From Actinomyces ruminis (GTDB lineage Bacteria > Actinomycetota > Actinomycetes > Actinomycetales > Actinomycetaceae): a DNA stretch of 64,000 nt. The position numbers and the translations under genes were made by a program. The stretch spans positions 124,001-188,000 of the forward strand of contig NZ_MTPX02000041.1 in assembly GCF_002154335.2 (NCBI RefSeq), given 5' to 3'. This document shows positions 23,276 through 34,900 of the stretch, piece after piece. Position 1 is the stretch's first letter; every line of letters starts with the position of its first letter. Under the pieces are notes generated by a model, which ran no database searches, was not told the DNA's origin, and saw only the letters and a program-made list of their open reading frames with translations.

Positions 23276-25108
23276 ATGCTGAGCACGTCTACGACGACGG
23301 CACCCGACCAGGCGCCGTCGTCGACCCGGCCAGCCGACGACCGCGCCCGCGTCGTCGCCGGGCAGGCGGCCATCAAACGGCTCGGTGCGCCGGTACGCTC
23401 TCGACTGCGGCTAGGTCAAGCACTCGTCGTCGCCTCCGGGTTGCTGTCCATCGCCCCGTACGTGGCGCTCGTACAGTTGGGTGACATCCTGGTGTCGGCG
23501 CATGAGGCCGGCGCCGCGCCCGATCCGGAGCGCGTGCGCGCCACGGTGATGGTGCTGATCGGCGCCTACTCCACCCGCCTGCTGCTGTACTCCCTGGCCC
23601 TGCTGATCACCCACTTCGCCGACCTTGCCCTGCGCGACCGGTTGCGTCGCGATATCGTCGCCCGCCTGACCCACACGCCCCTGAGCTGGTTCACCGCCTC
23701 CACCTCCGGGCGGCTGCGCAAGGCCGTGCAGGACGACACCACCACCGTGCACACGGTGATCGCCCACGGGCCGGTGGAGCGTCTCAACGCGGTGGTCTCC
23801 CCGGTGGCGCTGCTGGCCTGCGCCTTCTGGATCGACTGGCGACTGGGACTACTGAGCATCGGCACCATCCCCCTGTACTTCGCCACCTACTCGCTGTCCC
23901 TGCGCGGCATGAATGAGAAGACCGTGGAGATGGATCGTCGCTTGGAGGACATCTCCTCCGCCATGGTGGAGTTCGTTGCCGGCATCGGGGTGGTCAAGGC
24001 CTTCGGACAGGTCGGTCGCGCCCATGCCGCCTACCTGCGGGCTGGAGACGAGTTCTCTAAGTTCTACCGCGCCTGGGCCATGTCGCTGATGAACATCAGC
24101 TGCCTGTCCATCACTTGGGTGTCCATCCCGGTGCTCCTGCTGGTCAATCTGGGCGGTGGAAGCCTGCTGCTGCGCGCCGGCCTGGTCACGCTTCCGCAGG
24201 TGCTCACCACCACCCTGATCGCCCTGGTGCTGCCCGGAGCCATGGTCACGATCGCCACCGTGTCCTGGTCCTACCAGCAGGCCGGGGCGGCCGCGCTGCG
24301 CCTGTGTGACATCCTCGACGCCCCCACCCTGCCCGCCGCCGTCCACCCGCGCCGCCCCGACGACGCCCGCGTAGAGATCGAGCACGTGTCCTACTCCTAT
24401 GGGGATACCCTCGCCGTCGACGACGCCTGCCTCACCCTGGAGCCCGGCACCGTCACCGCCCTGCTGGGGCCATCCGGCTCTGGCAAGTCGACCCTGGCGA
24501 CCCTGATTGCCCGCTTCGCCGACCCCGACGCCGGCGCCGTGCGCATCGGCGGAGTAGACCTGCGCGACATGGACGAACAGACCCTGTATGACACGGTCTC
24601 CTTCGTCCTCCAGGATGCCCAGCTGCTCGACGCCCCCATCCGCGACAACATCGCCCTCGGCCGTCCCGACGCGGATCTGGAGCAGGTGCGCGCCGCCGCC
24701 CGCGTCGCCCAGATCGACGACTTCATCATGACGCTCCCCGCCGGTTATGACACCGTCATTGGGCGCGACACGGCGCTGTCCGGTGGGCAGGCTCAACGCA
24801 TCGCCATCGCCCGTGCCGTCCTATGCGACACGCCGGTGATCCTGCTCGACGAAGCCACCGCCTTCGCCGACCCCGAGTCCGAGGCGGAGATTCAACAGGC
24901 CCTTTCGGAGCTGGTTAGGGGGCGCACGGTGCTGGTCATCGCCCACCGGCCCGCCGCCGTTCGCGGCGCCCACCGCATCGCGGTCATGGATCGCGGCCGC
25001 ATCGTCGCCTCCGGCACACATGCCGAGCTGCTCGCCGAGCCTCACTACCGGGCACTGCTGCGTCAGGGCGGCATCGACCTCGACCCCCAGGAGAACAGCC
25101 ATGACTGA
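23276..25108 (+). CDS. ABC half-transporter, first of a heterodimer (YbtP/IrtA-like)
   Basis: This 610-residue protein fuses a six-helix membrane domain (about residues 45-340) to an ATPase domain: Walker A GPSGSGKST, signature LSGGQAQRIAIARA, Walker B VILLDEATAFADPE, and H-loop IAHRP. The start ATG at 23276 follows TTGGAGTGTGAG. Its end overlaps the partner gene by eight bases. Paired half-transporters of this shape export drugs (MdlAB/BmrCD type) or import iron-siderophores (IrtAB/YbtPQ type). The sequence feels closest to the siderophore group, but this is a family-level impression. The divergent TetR repressor probably controls both. Confidence 0.85.
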   Translation: MLSTSTTTAPDQAPSSTRPADDRARVVAGQAAIKRLGAPVRSRLRLGQALVVASGLLSIAPYVALVQLGDILVSAHEAGAAPDPERVRATVMVLIGAYSTRLLLYSLALLITHFADLALRDRLRRDIVARLTHTPLSWFTASTSGRLRKAVQDDTTTVHTVIAHGPVERLNAVVSPVALLACAFWIDWRLGLLSIGTIPLYFATYSLSLRGMNEKTVEMDRRLEDISSAMVEFVAGIGVVKAFGQVGRAHAAYLRAGDEFSKFYRAWAMSLMNISCLSITWVSIPVLLLVNLGGGSLLLRAGLVTLPQVLTTTLIALVLPGAMVTIATVSWSYQQAGAAALRLCDILDAPTLPAAVHPRRPDDARVEIEHVSYSYGDTLAVDDACLTLEPGTVTALLGPSGSGKSTLATLIARFADPDAGAVRIGGVDLRDMDEQTLYDTVSFVLQDAQLLDAPIRDNIALGRPDADLEQVRAAARVAQIDDFIMTLPAGYDTVIGRDTALSGGQAQRIAIARAVLCDTPVILLDEATAFADPESEAEIQQALSELVRGRTVLVIAHRPAAVRGAHRIAVMDRGRIVASGTHAELLAEPHYRALLRQGGIDLDPQENSHD

Positions 25109-26930
25109 AACCATGAACTCGGCCGCCCGGACCACCGTGAACCCGACCACAGTCGGTGCCCAGGCTGGAGATGATCGGTACGCTTCCCGTTCCCTGATGG
25201 CCCGCTACCACCGCCTCATGGGCCCCGTCGCCTGGCGACAGGTGACAGGCGGCATGGGGATCGGCGTCCTCAGCGGGATCTTCTCGGGACTGGCGCTGCT
25301 GTTCCTGCTGCCCGCCTCCGTAGCGTTGGCGACCGGCCGACCCTGCTGGGGGCTGAGCTTCGGCGGGTGGCTGATTGTGCTCGCCGTCCTCGCCGTCGCC
25401 GCCGCGATCGCCGACTACTTCAGCCAGCGCATCGGCATGACGGGCGCACTCGGCTTCCAACACGACGTCCACTACGCTATCGGCGACCAGGTGGCCCGCG
25501 TGCCATTGAGCTGGTTCGACGCCGACTCCGCCGGCGTCATGTCCCGCGCCGTCTCCCGGGAGATGATGTCTCTGTCCGAGTCGGCGGCGCACTTCCTGAA
25601 CTCGCTGAGCACCACGGTAGCCGGATGCGTGGTCATCTGGCTCGGTTCCTGGGCATGGGACTGGCGCCTGGGACTGCTGCTGACCTGCGCGGCGCCGCTG
25701 CTGGCCGTGTTCCTGCGCGCTTCCCGCCGCCTGATCGACCACGGCAAGGCCGTCTCCGAGCCCGCGGAACGCGAGCTCGCCGCCCGCATCGTGGAGTTCG
25801 CGCGCTGCCAGGGAGCGCTGCGCTCCTGCCATGCGGCCGCCGACTACCGCCAGCTGTCCGACGCCTTCGACGCCGTCGCCCGCACGTCCCGCCGCGGCCT
25901 GTGGTGGGAGACCGCCGGCAATCTGGTCAACGGAGTCCTGGTGCAGGTGATCGTCGTGGCCATGATCGCCCTGTCGGCGGCACTGGCCGTCTCCGGAGCC
26001 TTGGAGCCGTTGCAGGCGGTGGTCACCATCGGTATCTGCCTGCGCTTCACCACCATGCTCGACTCCATCGGCACCACCACCGCCGGCATCGAGGAACGCC
26101 GCCAGATGATGGACCACCTCGACACCGTAATGGATGTCGCCCCGCTGCCGGAGCCAAGCGCCGCCGCTGCGGAGTCCGAGCCCGGTGCCGTCGAACTCGA
26201 CGATGTTCACTTCTCCTACCTGCCCGGCACGCCGGTGCTGCGCGGAGTGAGCGTGCATGTGCCCGCGCGCTCCATGTGCGCCATTGTGGGCCCCTCCGGC
26301 AGCGGCAAGACCACGATCGCCCGGCTGATTGCCCGCTTCTGGGACGTGGAAGCCGGCACCGTGCGCGTGGGCGGCACCGACGTGCGTGACATGCCCGTAG
26401 CGGACCTGATGAGCCGGCTGTCCATGGTCTTCCAGGACGTGTATCTCTTCGATGACACCCTTGAAGCCAACATCCGCATCGGCAACCCGGACGCGGACGT
26501 CGCTCGGGTGCGCTGGGCGGCCGACCTGGCGGGGGTGACCGAGATCGCGGACCGACTGCCCGACGGGTGGGACACGCGCGTCGGCGAGGGCGGGCAGGCA
26601 CTGTCCGGCGGGGAGCGCCAGCGGGTGTCCATCGCCCGCGCCCTGCTCAAACAAGCACCCATCGTCCTGCTCGACGAGGCCACCAGTGCCCTAGACGCGG
26701 AGAACGAGGCACACATCGTGGCCGCCATGCAGGAGCTGCGCTGCACCTCCACACTGATCGTGATCGCCCACAAGCTGGAGACCGTTGCCGCCGCCGACCA
26801 GGTCGTCGTCCTGAGCGAGGCCGGGCAAGTCGCCCAGCACGGCACTCACGCCGACCTGGTGGAGGCCGCCGGTCCCTACCGGGACTTCTGGAACTACCGC
26901 AGCCGCACCGCCGGTTGGCGGCTCGTGTAG
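25101..26930 (+). CDS. ABC half-transporter, second of a heterodimer (YbtQ/IrtB-like)
   Basis: A 609-residue partner of the previous protein. A polar N-terminus of ~35 residues precedes six membrane helices, with the coupling region VPLSWFDADSAGVMSRAVSR. The ATPase has Walker A GPSGSGKTT, signature LSGGERQRVSIARA, Walker B IVLLDEATSALDAE and H-loop IAHKLE. The ATG at 25101 overlaps the first gene by eight bases. Whether the pair imports siderophores or exports drugs cannot be settled here; no siderophore genes are nearby. Confidence 0.85.
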   Translation: MTETMNSAARTTVNPTTVGAQAGDDRYASRSLMARYHRLMGPVAWRQVTGGMGIGVLSGIFSGLALLFLLPASVALATGRPCWGLSFGGWLIVLAVLAVAAAIADYFSQRIGMTGALGFQHDVHYAIGDQVARVPLSWFDADSAGVMSRAVSREMMSLSESAAHFLNSLSTTVAGCVVIWLGSWAWDWRLGLLLTCAAPLLAVFLRASRRLIDHGKAVSEPAERELAARIVEFARCQGALRSCHAAADYRQLSDAFDAVARTSRRGLWWETAGNLVNGVLVQVIVVAMIALSAALAVSGALEPLQAVVTIGICLRFTTMLDSIGTTTAGIEERRQMMDHLDTVMDVAPLPEPSAAAAESEPGAVELDDVHFSYLPGTPVLRGVSVHVPARSMCAIVGPSGSGKTTIARLIARFWDVEAGTVRVGGTDVRDMPVADLMSRLSMVFQDVYLFDDTLEANIRIGNPDADVARVRWAADLAGVTEIADRLPDGWDTRVGEGGQALSGGERQRVSIARALLKQAPIVLLDEATSALDAENEAHIVAAMQELRCTSTLIVIAHKLETVAAADQVVVLSEAGQVAQHGTHADLVEAAGPYRDFWNYRSRTAGWRLV

Positions 26931-26993
26931 CCGCTCAACCGCTGGTCGCGCGGAATCCCGGCCGGGGCCGCTGGGCGGCTAGGCTTGGGCGCC

Positions 26994-28039
26994 GTGAGTG
27001 AACCACTGATCCTCGGCATCGAGTCCACCTGCGATGAGACCGGCGTCGCCTGGTACGCGGCCGTGAGCTGCTCGGCGACGTCGTGGCCACCTCCATGGAC
27101 GAGTACGCCCGCTTCGGCGGCATCATTCCGGAGATCGCCTCCCGCGCCCACCTGGAGTCCTTCCTGCCCACCCTGGACGCCGCACTGGACCGGGCCGGAG
27201 TGACGCTTGCCGACGTCGACGCCATTGCCGTCAGCGCCGGCCCGGGACTGATCGGCTCTCTCACCGTCGGCGTCAGCGCCGCCAAGGCCCTGGCCGCCAG
27301 TCTCGGCAAGCCCATCTACGGCGTCAATCACGTCATCGGGCACATCGCCGTCGACGAACTCATCGACGGACCCGCGCCCGAGCACTTCATCGGCCTGATC
27401 GTCTCCGGCGGCCACTCCAGCCTGCTGGACATCCACCACCTGGCCACCGACGTCGTCGAGCTGGGGGCCACCCTCGACGACGCTGCCGGGGAGGCCTTCG
27501 ACAAGGTCGGGCGCCTGCTCGGCCTGCCCTACCCCGGCGGCCCGCACGTCGACCGGCTCTCACGGCAGGGAAACGTGGAGGCGATCCGCTTCCCACGCGG
27601 GCTGGCCGCTGCCAAGGACCGCGAGCGCCACCGCTACGACTTCTCCTTCTCCGGCCTGAAGACGGCGGTCGCCCGCTACGTGGAGTCGCTGACGGATGCC
27701 GGCCAGGAGGTGCCGGCGGCCGACGTCTGTGCCGCCTTCTCCGAGGCGGTCAACGACTCGCTGACCGCCAAGGCGGTGCGGGCCTGCCAGGACACCGGCT
27801 GCGACACCCTGGTGATCGGCGGCGGCTTCTCCGCCAACTCCCGGCTGCGGGCGCTGGCGGCACAGCGCTGCGAGGAGGCCGGTATCACCCTGCGGCTGCC
27901 GCCGTTGAAGTACTGCACGGACAACGGCGCCCAGATCGCCGCCCTCGGTGCGGCGGCCGTGCGCGCGGGCGTGGAACCCAGCCCCATGGACTTCGCCCCC
28001 GACTCCGGCATGCCCCTGGACGTTCCCGTGGCCCACTGA
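26994..28039 (+). CDS. tsaD: tRNA N6-adenosine threonylcarbamoyltransferase, apparent frameshift
   Basis: TsaD transfers threonylcarbamoyl to A37 of ANN-decoding tRNAs. It has [14 protein letters not shown] at the start, the metal-binding HxxxH in [12 protein letters not shown], and [10 protein letters not shown] and [11 protein letters not shown] near the end. The first ~20 codons are in another frame: restoring one C near 27050 gives [23 protein letters not shown]. The start is GTG 26994. Reconstructed length is about 349 residues, normal for the family. In many actinobacteria tsaD directly follows rimI; here about 11 kb containing sdhCAB and other genes separates them. Confidence 0.92.
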
Positions 28040-28077
28040 TCGCGACCATGCCGGTCACAGCGACCGGTTTCGGTGCG

Positions 28078-29337
28078 TTACTTGTGCCGATCTCGCGAGG
28101 GGCGGGCCGGCGTCGCCGGGGCAGGCGCGACGCCGTCGGCGACCAGGGCCGTAACCTCCGCGGGAACCAGCGGTCGGCCGGCGCGCACCTCCTCCAACAG
28201 CAGCCGCATGGCCGCCTCGTTGCTACCCGCGGCCGTAGCGGCGGCCAACTGGCGCTGGTAGGAGGCGCCCGCGTCCAGAGTCGCGCGCACGCTCTCCAAC
28301 TCCGTCTCACAGCGCAGGTCCGCGGCCACCGGTGCCAGCTCGGTGAGCATCCGCTCCACGGTGTCGGTGACCAGCTCCTCCGTGCCGGACGAGTCGGTGA
28401 TCAGGATGGCGTCCATCCCGTAGCGGGCCGAACGCCACTTGTTCTCATTCACGTACCACGGCGGCAGCGCGTCCAGTTCCTCCCCGCGGTCCAGTCGGCG
28501 GGAGAAGTCCTCAACCAGGCACTGAGTCAGGGCGGCGATGCCGGCCAACTCGGTCAGGTTGGTGGCGGCGTCGCAGGAGCGCACCTCGATCGTGCCCAGG
28601 CGCGGCGAGGGGCGCACGTCCCAGCGGACCTCGGTGAAGTCCTCGATCACGCCGGTATGGACCATGTCCCCGACGAAGCCCTCCAGTTCTTCCCAGGAGC
28701 CGAGCTGGTGCGGGGCGCCGGCGGTCGGCAGCTGCTGGAACATCATCGCCCGGTTGTCCGCGTAACCGGTGGAGGCACCCGCCAGAATGGGGAGGAGGCG
28801 CTCAGGCACTGCAGATGGGCGGTGCGGGTGAGTAGGGCGGACAGAATCGGTAGCACCTTGTCGCGATTCTCAATGCCCACGTGCACGTGTGTGCCGAAAA
28901 TGAGCATCTGGTGGCCCCACAGCCGGGTGCGGTCAACCAGGCGGGCGTAGCGCTCGGCATCGGTGACCTTCTGCACCAGCGGGTCGGCGAAGGGTGGTGC
29001 CGGCGCTGGCCAGTTGCACCCGCAGCGGGTCCACCACCGGCAGCAGCCGCCCGTAGGCCAGCGCGATGTCCTCGATGCACTCGGCGACCGTGCGACGCGC
29101 CCCGGAGACCAGCTCCACGGTATTGAGCATCATCTCCCCATGGATGTGTGGGTCCTGGCCCACCGGGCCCAGGATGTCGGCGGCGCACTGGCGCAGGTCC
29201 AGACTGTCGCGGTCCACCAACTGCAACTCCCACTCGATGCCGAGCGTGGAGCGTTCAGAGCGAGCGAAGGGCATATCCGTGCGGTGGATCAGGGGAGCAC
29301 GGTGCCTTCGGGTGAATGCGGGCGTGGTCGGTGTCAT
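28078..29337 (-). CDS. YbdK-type carboxylate-amine ligase (glutamate-cysteine ligase family 2), two apparent frameshifts
   Basis: Three frames join into one ~420-residue protein. Part one reads STLGIEWELQLVDRDSLDL and HGEMMLNTVELVSG; part two reads VTDAERYARLVDRTRLWGHQ and FGTHVHVGIE; part three reads YADNRAMMFQQLPTAG and TIEVRSCD, in the family's order. Two Cs are missing near 28990-28997 and one G near 28779. The family ligates glutamate to an amine such as cysteine; the real substrate of YbdK-type enzymes is often unclear. It starts at 29337, overlapping the stop of the methyltransferase gene upstream (TAATG), so the two are coupled. Confidence 0.82.
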
Positions 29338-30721
29338 TACGGAGCTCCTTCGCGGGAGGCGTTTTGCGGATGCTTAAGGTGCTGAACGGTCCGGACGTGG
29401 GAGCGCGGGCGGGACGGCAGGGCCGAGCCTGCCGGGGCGGGCCCGGGTGCGGCCATCTCGGCTTCGATGGGTTCGACGACGAGCACCGCGCCTCGGGGGG
29501 AGCGGCCGTGCTCGCCGCGCGCGCCGATGCGCGTCAGCAGCCAGGTCTCCCCGGCGTCGCCACGCGGACGCAGGGAGGCGCGCAGCGCGTCGGGGGAGAG
29601 GTCGACGCCGCGGGCGTGAATCTCCAGGCGGCCGATGCCACGGCTGCGCAGGCGTGAGCGCAGCGCCTTCAGGTGCAGGGGCAGAACCTCCACCAGCCGC
29701 CAGGAGCGCACGAAGGGGGCCAGCTCCGGCCCGGCGGGCCGCGAGCCGGTCAGGTAGGCGATGCGGTGCCCGACCGGGCGGGCATCCAGTCGGCCCGCCA
29801 AGTGGGCGACCAGGCCAGCGCGGATGGCGGCGCCGTCGGGCTCATGAATGAAGCTCCCCAATGTCTCCGGCCCGGCGACCGGGTCGAGTTGGACCGGCGG
29901 GACGGCGGGGTCGGAGCAGTCGGGGTCGGTCAACACCTGGGCGGGGGGTCCGCCGTCGGGCCGCGTGCGCAGCACCAGGGCGGAGCGGCCGGGGCCCTCC
30001 GGGGCGAGCGGGCCGCACCAGATGCCGGCCTCTACCACCTCGCCATCCACGCTCACCCATTGGGCGTGGGCGTCGGCGGGCAGCAAAGCGTGGTCAATGC
30101 CCGGGGCGACCTTCACGCCGAGCGCCGCCACCTGCTCGCGCAGGGCCAGCACGCTGCTCAGCGGTGGCGACCAGTGCTCGGGGTCGGTCAGGCGCCGCCC
30201 GCCGGCGCGTCGCGCCGGGTCGGCGAAGACGGCGTCCACGCCCGCGGCCGCCAGGTCCAGCGCCAATGCGTCGGCACAGCGCACCTCGGCGTTGGGGAAG
30301 GGGGTGAGGTTGATGGTGGCCAGCGCCGCCGTCGCCTCGTCGCGCTCCACCGCCAGCACCCGGGGGCACAGCGAGGCCAGCGCCAGTGCGTCCCCGCCAA
30401 TACCGCAGCCCAGATCGGCCACCAACCGACTGCCGGCGCGCGCGTAGCGGGCCGCATGGTGGGCGGACACGGCCAGCCGCGTGGCCTGCTCCAGGCCATC
30501 GGGGGTGAACAGCATGCGGTCGGCGAAGGGGCCGAACTTGGCGGTCGCGCGCTGGCGCAATCGCTGCTGAGTCAGTGCGGCCGAAACCAGCGCGGGGGAG
30601 CGGCCCTCGCGGCGCAATGACTCGGACAGGGCGAGGGTCTGGTTAGGGTCGTAGGGTGGCAATGATTCGAGCAGCTGCCACCCTCGGGGGTCAGCAGCGG
30701 GGCGAGGTCGGAGCCGTCCAT
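29337..30721 (-). CDS. SAM-dependent methyltransferase with THUMP-like domain, apparent frameshift near the start
   Basis: The Rossmann methyltransferase core shows VADLGCGIGGDALALA (SAM loop), VLAVERDEATAALA and VFADPARR. The C-terminal ~100 residues (VEVLPLHLKALRSRL...GRLEIHARG) match the THUMP-like domain of this family. This architecture suggests an RNA or DNA methyltransferase, but the target is not established. As printed the frame opens at ATG 30734. Restoring one G near 30682 makes ATG 30721 read MDGSDLAPLLTPEGWQLLES, the better family match. It is coupled to the downstream YbdK-type ligase and divergent from the SanA-like gene. Confidence 0.75.
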
Positions 30722-30885
30722 CGCGCAAAATCATGACACGCCGACCCGCTCACGCGCCGCAGGGGGAGACCCGTCTCACTATCGCCGCGCCATCGGCCGA
30801 CAGGGGCTACGCTGACACGTCCGTATGGGCCGACTGGTCCGCAGGCGAAACGTCCGGGCCGTCGGCCGGGAGAAGGAGGACACGC

Positions 30886-31581
30886 GTGGCACGACGCAGC
30901 AGGCACCGCCGCTGGCGATGGGCCCTGGGCGGGCTGGTAGCGCTCGCGGTGGCCGCGGTGACGCTGCCCAACGCCTGGGTGTGGGCGGCCGCCTCCGGGC
31001 ACGTGACCGACTTCGGGGCCGCCGACGATGACGCGACCGCGCCGGTGGCCATCGTGCTGGGAGCATCCGTCTACTCCTCCGGCGAGCCCTCCCCGTGGCT
31101 GCGCTACCGACTGGATGTGGCCGCCGGCCTGTACGAGTCGGGTCGGGTGGACGCGATCCTGGTTTCGGGCGACAACGGTCAGGCCAGCTACAACGAGCCC
31201 ATCGCCATGTACGACTACCTGGTCTCGGTCGGCATCCCCAGCGAGGCGATCGCCGTCGATTACGCCGGCTTTGACACCTACGCCACCTGCGTGCGCGCCA
31301 GCCGGGTCTTCGGCGTGTCCGAGGCGATTATCGTCACCCAGGACTTCCACGAGGCGCGGGCGGTGGCCGTGTGCCGCGCCGTCGGGGTGGATGCCAGCGG
31401 TGTTGGAGACGCGCGCGCCCGCGCCAACCGCTCCACCTGGACCTACAGCTGGCTGCGCGAGCGTGGGGCCGCGGTCAAGGCAGCCTGGGACGTGGCTACC
31501 CGCCGCACCCCGCTGCTGGGGGACCGGGAGACCAGCGTGGAAGAGGCCATTGCTTTCACCCGTGCCGACCGGGAGGCGTAA
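30886..31581 (+). CDS. SanA/YdcF-like membrane-anchored protein (DUF218)
   Basis: A 231-residue protein with one N-terminal membrane anchor (ALGGLVALAVAAVTLPNAWVW, about residues 13-33) and an extracytoplasmic DUF218 domain: VAIVLGASVYSSGEPSPWLR, ILVSGDNG, TYATCVRASRVFGV and VTQDFHEARAVAVCR. SanA-type proteins affect envelope permeability; their biochemical activity is not established. GTG 30886 is chosen over an in-frame ATG at 30733 because AAGGAGGA lies five bases before it. It precedes the CIRCE element and groES. Confidence 0.82.
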   Translation: MARRSRHRRWRWALGGLVALAVAAVTLPNAWVWAAASGHVTDFGAADDDATAPVAIVLGASVYSSGEPSPWLRYRLDVAAGLYESGRVDAILVSGDNGQASYNEPIAMYDYLVSVGIPSEAIAVDYAGFDTYATCVRASRVFGVSEAIIVTQDFHEARAVAVCRAVGVDASGVGDARARANRSTWTYSWLRERGAAVKAAWDVATRRTPLLGDRETSVEEAIAFTRADREA

Positions 31582-31624
31582 ACGACAGGCCCGGGCACGC
31601 CCTCGGCGAACCGTGATGCGCGGC

Positions 31625-31651
31625 TTAGCACTCGCGTTGACTGAGTGCTAA
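31625..31651. promoter_or_regulatory. CIRCE element (HrcA operator)
   Basis: TTAGCACTC, nine bases, then GAGTGCTAA: an exact match to the CIRCE consensus with its N9 spacer. It lies 158 bases before groES. HrcA should bind here and repress groES until heat shock. Confidence 0.95.
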
Positions 31652-31809
31652 TGGTGCGCGTAGATTCTGTTTCGGCGCGCGAGGTGCTTCGGCACCTTGT
31701 GCGACCCGCAGCTCACGCGTGTCGGACCGACCCCCGCGACGGCGGCTCGGCACTCCCGGGATGCGGCATCCAGTCATTCCACATTCAAGAAGCGAGAAGG
31801 GGAGAACGC

Positions 31810-32106
31810 ATGTCGATCTCCATCAAGCCGCTCGAGGACCGCATCGTCGTACAGACGGTCGAGGCCGAGCAGACCACCGCGTCCGGGCTGGTCATCCCGG
31901 ACACCGCCAAGGAGAAGCCGCAGGAGGGCAAGGTTCTGGCCGTGGGCCCGGGCCGCGTCGACGACTCCGGCAAGCGCATCCCGGTGGACGTCGCCGAGGG
32001 CGACGTCGTCATCTACTCCAAGTACGGCGGCACCGAGGTCAAGTACGACGGCGAGGACTACCTGATCCTGTCCGCCCGCGACGTGCTGGCGGTTGTCACC
32101 CGCTGA
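31810..32106 (+). CDS. groES: Co-chaperonin GroES
   Basis: This 98-residue protein caps the GroEL chaperonin ring. It has [15 protein letters not shown], the mobile loop [10 protein letters not shown] and [25 protein letters not shown] precedes the ATG by several bases. A perfect CIRCE element upstream indicates HrcA control. No groEL follows: the next gene is guaB, after a 32-base palindrome, so groES appears monocistronic here. Confidence 0.96.
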   Translation: MSISIKPLEDRIVVQTVEAEQTTASGLVIPDTAKEKPQEGKVLAVGPGRVDDSGKRIPVDVAEGDVVIYSKYGGTEVKYDGEDYLILSARDVLAVVTR

Positions 32107-32129
32107 CCCGGCACCCGCCGAGGTTTTGA

Positions 32130-33770
<1,641 letters not shown>

Positions 33771-33798
33771 CCGCGGTCGCGCCGCGGCGCCGACGCCG

Positions 33799-34563
33799 TC
33801 ACATGCCCTCGGGTAGCGGCCATGCCGGGTCGACGTCGGGCGTGCGGCCGCGGCGGCGCAGGAAGTCGTTGAAGGAGACCGCCCAGTCGCGGTGTGCCGC
33901 CGCCTGCCAGGCCATCAGATCCGCGCGCGGAATGCGGGCGATCTCCGGGTGCGCGTAGGCCATGGCGTCGAGCACGTCGAGCGTGGCAACCACATCCACC
34001 TCCGCGGTGTGCAGCCCGCCCGCTTGCGGGTCCACGCCGTAGAAGGCGCACAGGTCCGTCAAGCGGCGCTTGCCCCTGCGGTAGCGGTCCACCCGCCGGT
34101 CGATCACCAGTGGATCCACCACCGGGCCCAGCTCCCGCCCCAGCCGTTCGCGCACGGTGGGCAGGTGATGGCGGGCCAGCTCGGCCTCCAGCAGCGTCAG
34201 GTCATAGGCGGCGTTGTAGGCGACCACGGGTGTGCTGGCGGCCATTGCCTGTGCCAGCGCCGCCGCCACCTCCTCCAGCACCTGTGCGACCGGGCGGCCC
34301 TCGGCGCGGGCGCGCTCGGTGCTGATGCCGTGCACGGCCGTGGCCGACGCGGGGATCGCCACCCCCGGGTTAGCCAGCCAGGTGGTGATGCGCTGCGGGC
34401 GCGTGCCATCGGCGCCGCGCGGGCCGCGGGCGACGAGTGCCGCCGTCACCAGCCGGTCCGCGGTGGGGGAGACCCCGGTGGTCTCGGTGTCGAACCCGAG
34501 CAGCGGGCCGGCGGCCCAGGAGTCGGGCGCCTTGGCCGGGAGGGATGCTGGTTGCTCGCTCAT
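33799..34563 (-). CDS. DnaQ-like 3'-5' exonuclease domain protein
   Basis: A 254-residue DEDD exonuclease. Exo I is LLGFDTETTGVSPTADRLV, Exo II is VVAYNAAYDLTLLEAEL, and Exo III is GLHTAEVDVVATLDVLDAM with the catalytic His before Asp. This is the epsilon-type fold but without the polymerase-binding partner regions, so a repair or RNA/DNA-trimming exonuclease is likely; the exact substrate is unknown. It converges with guaB and is divergent from the HEPN/Abi-like gene. Confidence 0.88.
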   Translation of the reverse strand: MSEQPASLPAKAPDSWAAGPLLGFDTETTGVSPTADRLVTAALVARGPRGADGTRPQRITTWLANPGVAIPASATAVHGISTERARAEGRPVAQVLEEVAAALAQAMAASTPVVAYNAAYDLTLLEAELARHHLPTVRERLGRELGPVVDPLVIDRRVDRYRRGKRRLTDLCAFYGVDPQAGGLHTAEVDVVATLDVLDAMAYAHPEIARIPRADLMAWQAAAHRDWAVSFNDFLRRRGRTPDVDPAWPLPEGM

Positions 34564-34900
34564 GTGCCGAGTGTGCCACCGGCCACCGACACAAACCGTG
34601 TGGGTTACGTGGGTTACCGGCGTAGACGCGGCGCTTGAGGCGGCGTGCAGCGCGGTGACGGCGGGGCGCGGAGATGGGGGCCTGGCGTCTTACCGTCGCA
34701 GCCGTTCGCCAAAGCCCGCCTGGTTCGGCGTCGGCAGGTTCTGAGCACGCCAGTTGTCTGCTCCGGGCGGCGGGTCGGTACCTACGCGGCACACCACATA
34801 GGGGCGCCCCGGTCTGGAGCACCGCGCTGACGCCGACGACTCGGATGCGTTGACCGGTGTTGTTTCGTGTGAACCGGTCTGGGTAACATTGGAGGTGACA
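34564..34900. promoter_or_regulatory. Intergenic region with a 7-base inverted repeat upstream of the HEPN gene
   Basis: No gene was found in this 337-base gap. Its right end holds an inverted repeat, GACCGGT (34852-34858) and ACCGGTC (34873-34879), about 22 bases before the HEPN/Abi-like start. It may be an operator. GGAGGT at 34891-34896 is the ribosome-binding site of that gene. Confidence 0.4.
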
